Positions 59,436 to 64,000 of a stretch of DNA of 64,000 nt are shown here, in pieces. The notes below the pieces were generated by a model that did not search any database, was not told the origin of the DNA, and worked only from the letters and a program-made list of their open reading frames with translations. The stretch lies in NCBI GenBank assembly GCA_029891385.1, contig CM057228.1, forward strand, positions 56,025,783 through 56,089,782, read 5' to 3'. The stretch comes from Erythroxylum novogranatense. Lineage: Eukaryota > Streptophyta > Magnoliopsida > Malpighiales > Erythroxylaceae. Position 1 is the first letter of the stretch. The number at the start of each line of letters is the position of its first letter. A program made the position numbers and the translations under genes.

Positions 59436-59742
59436 GGTAGGACCCATAATCACAACCTCAATAGACAGATTGCATATTAAGTGAAATAAGGTCCTTACAG
59501 TGAGGAGAATTAGAGAGTCCCCTATTCTCTCTCCAAAGAAAATGTCAGTACAAACTTCCTTACCCTTTTCTAACAGAAAGCTCCTATTTATTCTCATCTT
59601 TCTCCCTCCCAAAGTGTAATAAACTTGTAACAACCCTACATTCTGTTTTCTAAGCCTAAGTAACTACCTAAAGCCACCTGGCATCAACTTTTCTTCCCTT
59701 CCCTTTTGTCTCGTATAGGTAATCTTAATTGGGGGTCTAACA
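59436..59742 (-). repeat. R5 3' LTR, main part
   Basis: 307 bases from TGTTAGACCCCC (minus start at 59742) to the R6 insertion. The remaining 29 bases are at 51438-51466. An open frame from pol continues 79 bases into it. Confidence 0.88.
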
Positions 59743-60520
59743 TTACCCGCCACCCAAGGAGCAACCTTGCCCTTAAGGTTGAAAGATGGAAATTGAGAGG
59801 CAATCAAGTCATAAGGCTCCCAGGAGTGTTTAAAGGCAAGAAGATCCTTCCAATGAATGAGAACTTCGTTTCCTGATCCCCCAGTTGCAGGACACATGCC
59901 CCTTACTTCAAAAGCTTCGACCAAAAGCTCCAAGTGATTAGTAAGGGTGGAGGGAATAGAAGGAGAGGATCGGTGTGAACTAATACCTTTCTTAAGCTGA
60001 GAAGCAGGAAAAACATTGTGGATACGGGCTATAGAAGGCAATGTTAAAGCAAAAGCTACAGCTGCGTTTGGTCAAAGAGGACTATTTGTAAGGTTGGAGC
60101 TTATCTTAAACCAGATCACCTACATCAAAGGTGACAACTTGGCATTTTTGATCAGCAGAATGCTTCATTTTGTGCTAGGCTCACTGCAGGTGGGACTTGA
60201 GCTCGTCCAAAAATGCATCCCCAGTGAGTAGGTGAGTTTCTACTGTGGCATTCGTTGCTAATCATGTGTTATAACGGATGGGAGGAGGAGGAGACCAGCC
60301 ATAGAGAGCTTGAAAAGGAGAAGTGCCGATGGAGGAATGGTGAGCAGTGTTATAGTGGTATTTAGCCCATGATAACTAAAAAAACCACTGAGAAGGTTTG
60401 CCCATAGTGAAGCAGCGAAGATAGAGTTCCAATCCATAGTTGACCACCTCAGATTGGCCATCGATTTGTGGGAGGTATGTCGTGCTTCGCTTGAGTCCAG
60501 ATCCTTGCAATGTGAACAAC
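59664..60520 (-). pseudogene. R5 integrase C-terminal half
   Basis: Reads leftwards: WAKYHYNTAHHSSIGTSPFQ and LYGWSPPPPIRYN (about 60385-60290), degraded middle, MPSIARIHNVFPASQLKKG (60041-59985), then EVLIHWKDLLAFKHSWEPYDLI (59855-59795) and FPSFNLKGKVAPW. The last block is the chromodomain-like tail usual in this clade. The frame ends at a stop at 59664, inside the 3' LTR, so the C-terminus is LTR-encoded (RPPIKITYTRQKGREE). Confidence 0.88.
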
Positions 60521-61040
60521 TCACTCCAGAAAAAGCTCATGAATATTTTATCTTTTTCAGAGATGATACTGAGGGGAATGCCTTAAAGTGAACCACTTCC
60601 CGCAAAAAAAGTTGAGCTACTACATATGTTGTAAATGGATGTTTAAGGGCCACGAAGTGGGCATACTTAGAAAGTCAATCGACTACCACCAGAATAAAAT
60701 CAAAGCCATGAGACTTAGGAAGACCTTCCACAAAGTCCATGGTGAGATCATCCCACACTTTATCTGGTATGGGTAAAGGTTGTAATAATCTAGCAGGGGC
60801 TATGGCTTCATACTTGCCACGCTGACAAACATCACAAGCAAGAACATAATTATGGAATAGGCGTTTGACTCCTTTCCAATGAAATTTTGCAGATAATCTA
60901 TCATAAGTGCGCCGAATGCCCGCATGTCCTCCAACAAAACTATAATGGAACTCTTGTAATAGTAATGGAATATAAGGTGAATCTGAAGGTAATGCTAAAC
61001 GACCCTTGTAACATAGGTGGCCACCCTCTAATTTGTAGTA
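60521..61040 (-). pseudogene. R5 integrase zinc and core region
   Basis: Minus-strand translation in shifting frames gives an HHCC-type region ending CDVCQRGKYEA (about 60840-60805), LLQPLPIPDKVWDDLTMDF, EGLPKSHGFDFILVVVD and SKYAHFVALKHPF (to about 60630). Several stops. It is clearly the integrase N-terminus and core. Confidence 0.82.
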
Positions 61041-61560
61041 AGGATGAGAAGCTGGATTTTAACTGATAGTTTCCACAATATTAGCAAGAAAAGGATTAGT
61101 AGCAACTTGTGAGGCCAAATCATGAAACTCTAGCAAGACCGGGCCTGAAATGGTAGAGAGAGTCATGTGATCGGGTGGGCGAGATAAGGCATCTGCTGCT
61201 GAATTTTTAGAACCGGGGCTTGTATTGAATTTCAAAGTCATAGCCCATCAATTTATAAAGCCATTTAGAATGCTCCCCATGTACCACTTATTGCTCCAAC
61301 AAACATTTCAAACTGCGATGGTCTGTTCGGACCACAAAGTGTTGCTCCACTAAGTAAGCTCTCCATTTCTTAATAGCAAAAACAATGGCCATGAGTTCCC
61401 TTTCATACACAGATTTGGATTGCGTGGAAGAGCTGAGCTTTTGACTATAGAAGGATACGGATCGGTTTTCTTGCATCAGAACAGCCCCCAGACCAAACCC
61501 CGAGGCATCGGTTTCAATAACAAATAGCTGCCTAAAATCTGGTAAGGTAAGCACTAGAAG
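61041..61560 (-). pseudogene. R5 RNase H domain
   Basis: [20 protein letters not shown] (61550-61490) holds the first catalytic Asp. [39 protein letters not shown] and [16 protein letters not shown] follow to 61288, then a stop/frame change, and NSAADALSRPP at about 61205-61175. Long open stretches make this one of the better-preserved domains. Confidence 0.9.
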
Positions 61561-61877
61561 TTATGTCATAACTTGCTTGAGTTGGTCAAAGGATGATTGG
61601 GCAGAAAAGTTCCAGTGGAAGGCATCTTTTCTCAGCTAATGAGTAAGGGGCCAAGCAATCTTGTCATAGTCTTTGACAAAGCGTCGATAATATCTTGTGA
61701 GGCTAAGGAAACCTCATAAGGCCCGAAGAGTGTTAGGGATAGGCCAGTCAATCATAGCTTGTACTTTTGATGGATCAACTAAAACTCCACTGGCATCAAT
61801 TATATGCCCCAGATACTCAATCCTAGGTTGGCAAAAGACACATTTTTTGGCATTAGCAAACAATTGATGAGATTAAA
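61561..61877 (-). pseudogene. R5 reverse transcriptase, C-terminal piece
   Basis: KKCVFCQPRIEYLGHIIDAS (61845-61785), AMIDWPIPNTLRAL and TRYYRRFVKDYDKIAWPL (61695-61640) are the thumb/connection part of RT. The catalytic palm would lie beyond R7, which breaks the gene at 61878. Confidence 0.88.
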
Positions 61878-63404
61878 TGTAACACCCCACTCCCGCGTGA
61901 CCCGAACCCGACATCAATGGTGATATCCGAATCCGTGCCCCGCGAGGGTAGCGTGCTACATCACTCAGTAAACTCAGTATCAAAATTTTTTTTGTAAACA
62001 TTCATAAGCTCGAAAAACAGTAGAAAATCGAGCCCGCATTAATTTGTATACCATTCTAGTCATTCCCAATCATTACAAACATTCAAAAATAATTTAAAAT
62101 GGCCATTTAATGTATACCAATCTATAACCAAATTGGGCCTGCTATAAATACAAGGTATTAATTTACAAAGCTTGCGGAAAACAATTTTATAAATAACAGA
62201 AGGACGACACTAATGCAGACGTGGACTGATCCCGACCTCTATTCTTCATTCGAATGCAGTAGACATACTCTCGTGAACCTAACGGGGTATTCTTCTGAGT
62301 CTTGAAAAATATTTGCAAATTTTACGTGAGTTTTGCGAACTCAGTGAGGAATCATCATCGATGGTTCGCCCAATTCATGCATCACACAAGCAATTCACAG
62401 TTCAGTTCACAATAACAAAGTCAGAAGTACCATATCATTATACAGAAGAAATTCACAATTGTAAAAGGCACTCTTGCCTTGTTCCCATTTACAGTATTCA
62501 ATCAACTATGGATGCAATGCATATGTGACACTTTCCCATTTTATTTCAGTGTTGTGACCGAGCGCTTAAACAAGATAAGCGATGGCGATGAGACGCGTCT
62601 AGGGAGTAGGAGAGCCCTCGGGTATGCACTATCTCCTTCGAGCTCGAGGCTCTTTTGATGTCGATGGCGACTACTGGTCATAATCTGTTATTATCCGTTC
62701 ATGTACTTGTGTATGAAATGCAATATGCCCAATATATCACGGTCGGTATAAAGCGATTACATCACAAGAGAGGCAACGCAATGAAGCACAGTAATAGCAA
62801 GCAATTTGACAATCAGCACATAAAGGACACTTTTATGTCAAATCTCCCAATTCATCGGACCATCCGTGTCCAGACACCAGTCATAAACAAACACAATCAC
62901 TAATCCCACCATTATTCCCCACATTAGACATATAATAATTGAAAGAACCATCTAGGTTACTCACCTGTACTTCCGAGCTAATACCTGGAAGTCTCAGTAA
63001 CGTCGGTGGATCGACGCTCCAAATGTGCCTTTATAATAATAAGAGAATATAACCATTACTAATTGTCCAATCAGAACTAGTTAATGATGCACATGTAACA
63101 ATTAAAAGGTGTACAATGCATGTTCATGATATTCCCGGCCTTAATCCAAAATTTCCGTCACAAACATTCTATCTAAAAATTAGAAATCTAACAGCACCGA
63201 AATTACTCAATTCGGGCCTCTATAGGTCCAAAAATAAATAAAACAGTGACCAAAGAACCATTATTCGGACCCACGTCAATTTCCCGTCCAAAAATTCCCA
63301 ATTTCCCATAAAATGAAATTCAATGTTTCACGAATCAGATGCCTAAAAAATCAGGTCAATCGGATGTCGGACGAAAAAGTTATAAGCAAAAAAAGGAAAA
63401 ATAT

Positions 63405-63500
63405 ATGATCCTAGTCAACTAGTCAAAGGTAGTAGTCGAATAGTGCAGGAAAAATGCATGTCCTAGTCAACTAGTCAGAGGTTATAGTCTACTGGAAGCT
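63405..63500. repeat. ctagtcaactag palindromic words, R7
   Basis: ctagt-ca-actag occurs at 63411 and 63463, each followed by gtca(a/g)aggt and an agt-rich spacer. It is in the position occupied by the GC-rich island in S4 and R6. Confidence 0.7.
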
Positions 63501-63529
63501 TTATTCTTTCTTTTTGTCGACATCCCAAC

Positions 63530-64000
63530 TTTCACAATTCATAACTCCTTGCTCCGAACTCCAAATTGGACAAACTTGATATCAATTTCAAGATAAAAGA
63601 GAGCTCTACAAGTTTAATGAAGGACACAAAAACTAATTTCACCTCTAAGGGTGTTAAGAATACACTCAAAGTTACTGCCTTCACAATGCCTCTCAAAACA
63701 GTGCAACATTTTATCAAAACAGTGTAACATTTTATAAAATCCATAACTTCTCATTCCTTTTGCTAAAAATTACAAGATTTATTCCAAATGAAAGATCAGA
63801 ATGTGACCTACAACTTTCATGAATAACATGAAATCAAATTCAATTTCTAAGTAGGTCAAACAATTCAATGAATGATTCTGCCCACTGAAACTACCTGAAC
63901 TGAACAGCAATTTTATAAAAAGCATAACTTCTTGGACAATGGTCAAAAAATTGCATACTTTATACCTATGAAAAGATCAAACAGAATACTACACTTTCAT
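63530..64000 (-). repeat. ~180 bp diverged units, R7
   Basis: cataact-type words at 63539, 63744 and 63922. Each unit has ctccaaattg or ctaaaaattac, an 'aaagat/aaaagag' word and 'ttcatgaa' or 'tttaatgaag'. Runs off the window. Confidence 0.65.

Larger units (their letters stand above)
51438..61877 (-). mobile_element. R5: Reina-like element, minus strand
   Basis: 3' LTR (51438-51466 plus 59436-59742, 336 bp, TGTTAG...CTAACA) split by R6. Then, reading leftwards from 61877, RT end, RNase H, integrase and C-terminus end at the LTR. R7 cuts RT at 61878. Pol fragments are closely alike in style to R4 but the LTRs differ, so it is another family of the same clade. The 5' half and 5' LTR should lie right of the window. 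Confidence 0.9.
61878..64000 (-). mobile_element. R7: LTR of TGTTACA family, cut by window end
   Basis: The minus-strand end ...GTGGGGTGTTACA matches S1 and S4 (shared words ggtgatatccgaatccgtgccc and actcccg). The left flank ttaaa (61873-61877) would be its TSD. Visible modules: acceptor-like TTTTTCAAG at 62301, hairpin (62343-62325), the 38-bp word near 62610, 'GTCGGACGAAAAAGTTATAAGC' block, palindromic words at 63411 and 63463, ~180 bp units from 63530. Whether it is a solo LTR or part of a full element cannot be told. Confidence 0.88.

Noticed and set aside
1..64000. tRNA, rRNA or snoRNA genes
   Set aside because: No cloverleaf with A/B boxes or rRNA-like sequence noticed; PBS sites are tRNA-complementary only over 12-18 bases. 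A tRNAscan/Infernal run would be decisive.

Overview
The window is eudicot-type nuclear plant DNA, gene-poor and almost entirely nested transposons. The signs are: PBS sites complementary to plant initiator-Met tRNA (TGGTATCAGAGC type), Tekay- and Reina-like Ty3/gypsy polyproteins, a CACTA (En/Spm) transposon, and two short host coding segments with plant splice sites. No intact autonomous element is present; every pol is broken by stops, frameshifts or insertions. The species cannot be named from the sequence.

Layout. (1) 1-10295: R1, a + strand Tekay chromovirus with ~3.0 kb LTRs (the left LTR is cut by the window edge). It sits in the gag of R2 (10296-12972, minus), which itself abuts R3, a + strand Tekay remnant (12973-~13550). 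(2) 13661-19395: a CACTA element missing its 5' end, with TNP2-like and TNPA-like pseudogenes, a decapeptide coiled-coil array and an intact 3' terminus. (3) 19396-24260: an inverted duplication split by S1, a 4.19 kb solo LTR with a perfect TSD. (4) 25933-42874: R4, a Reina-like element with a perfect TSD. Its 5' LTR holds solo LTR S2 (26261-30301). Its pol holds solo LTR S3 (33718-41180), which in turn holds solo LTR S4 (37567-40667). (5) 42880-45400: host DNA with the 3' part of an Rpr2/SNM1-like gene and the first two exons of a TruA-type tRNA pseudouridine synthase gene. (6) 45650-51437: a copia-like LTR and a long AT-rich non-coding tract. (7) 51438-61877: R5, a minus-strand Reina-like element. 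Its 3' LTR holds R6 (51467-59430, a gag-only element with two LTRs and a perfect TSD), and its RT is broken by R7 (61878 to window end).

Most interesting result. Nearly all the long LTRs (R1, R2, S1, S2, S3, S4, both R6 LTRs, R7), although of different families and orientations, share one internal plan. It is a TATA box, a strong 5' splice-site word (usually GTAAGT), then far downstream a small covarying hairpin, a CTCAC(C)n branch-point-like motif, a pyrimidine-rich stretch and CAG. This looks like an intron lying wholly inside the LTR. The same LTRs carry a family-specific palindromic island next to a shared 'CATAACTTTT...CCGATTGA' block, and some carry ~180 bp diverged tandem units. The island sits inside the candidate intron in some families and downstream of it in others, so modules appear to have been reshuffled. 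Differences between sister LTR copies are dominated by CG versus CAG/CAAG/CTGG length changes, which may be sequencing artefact at methylated sites.
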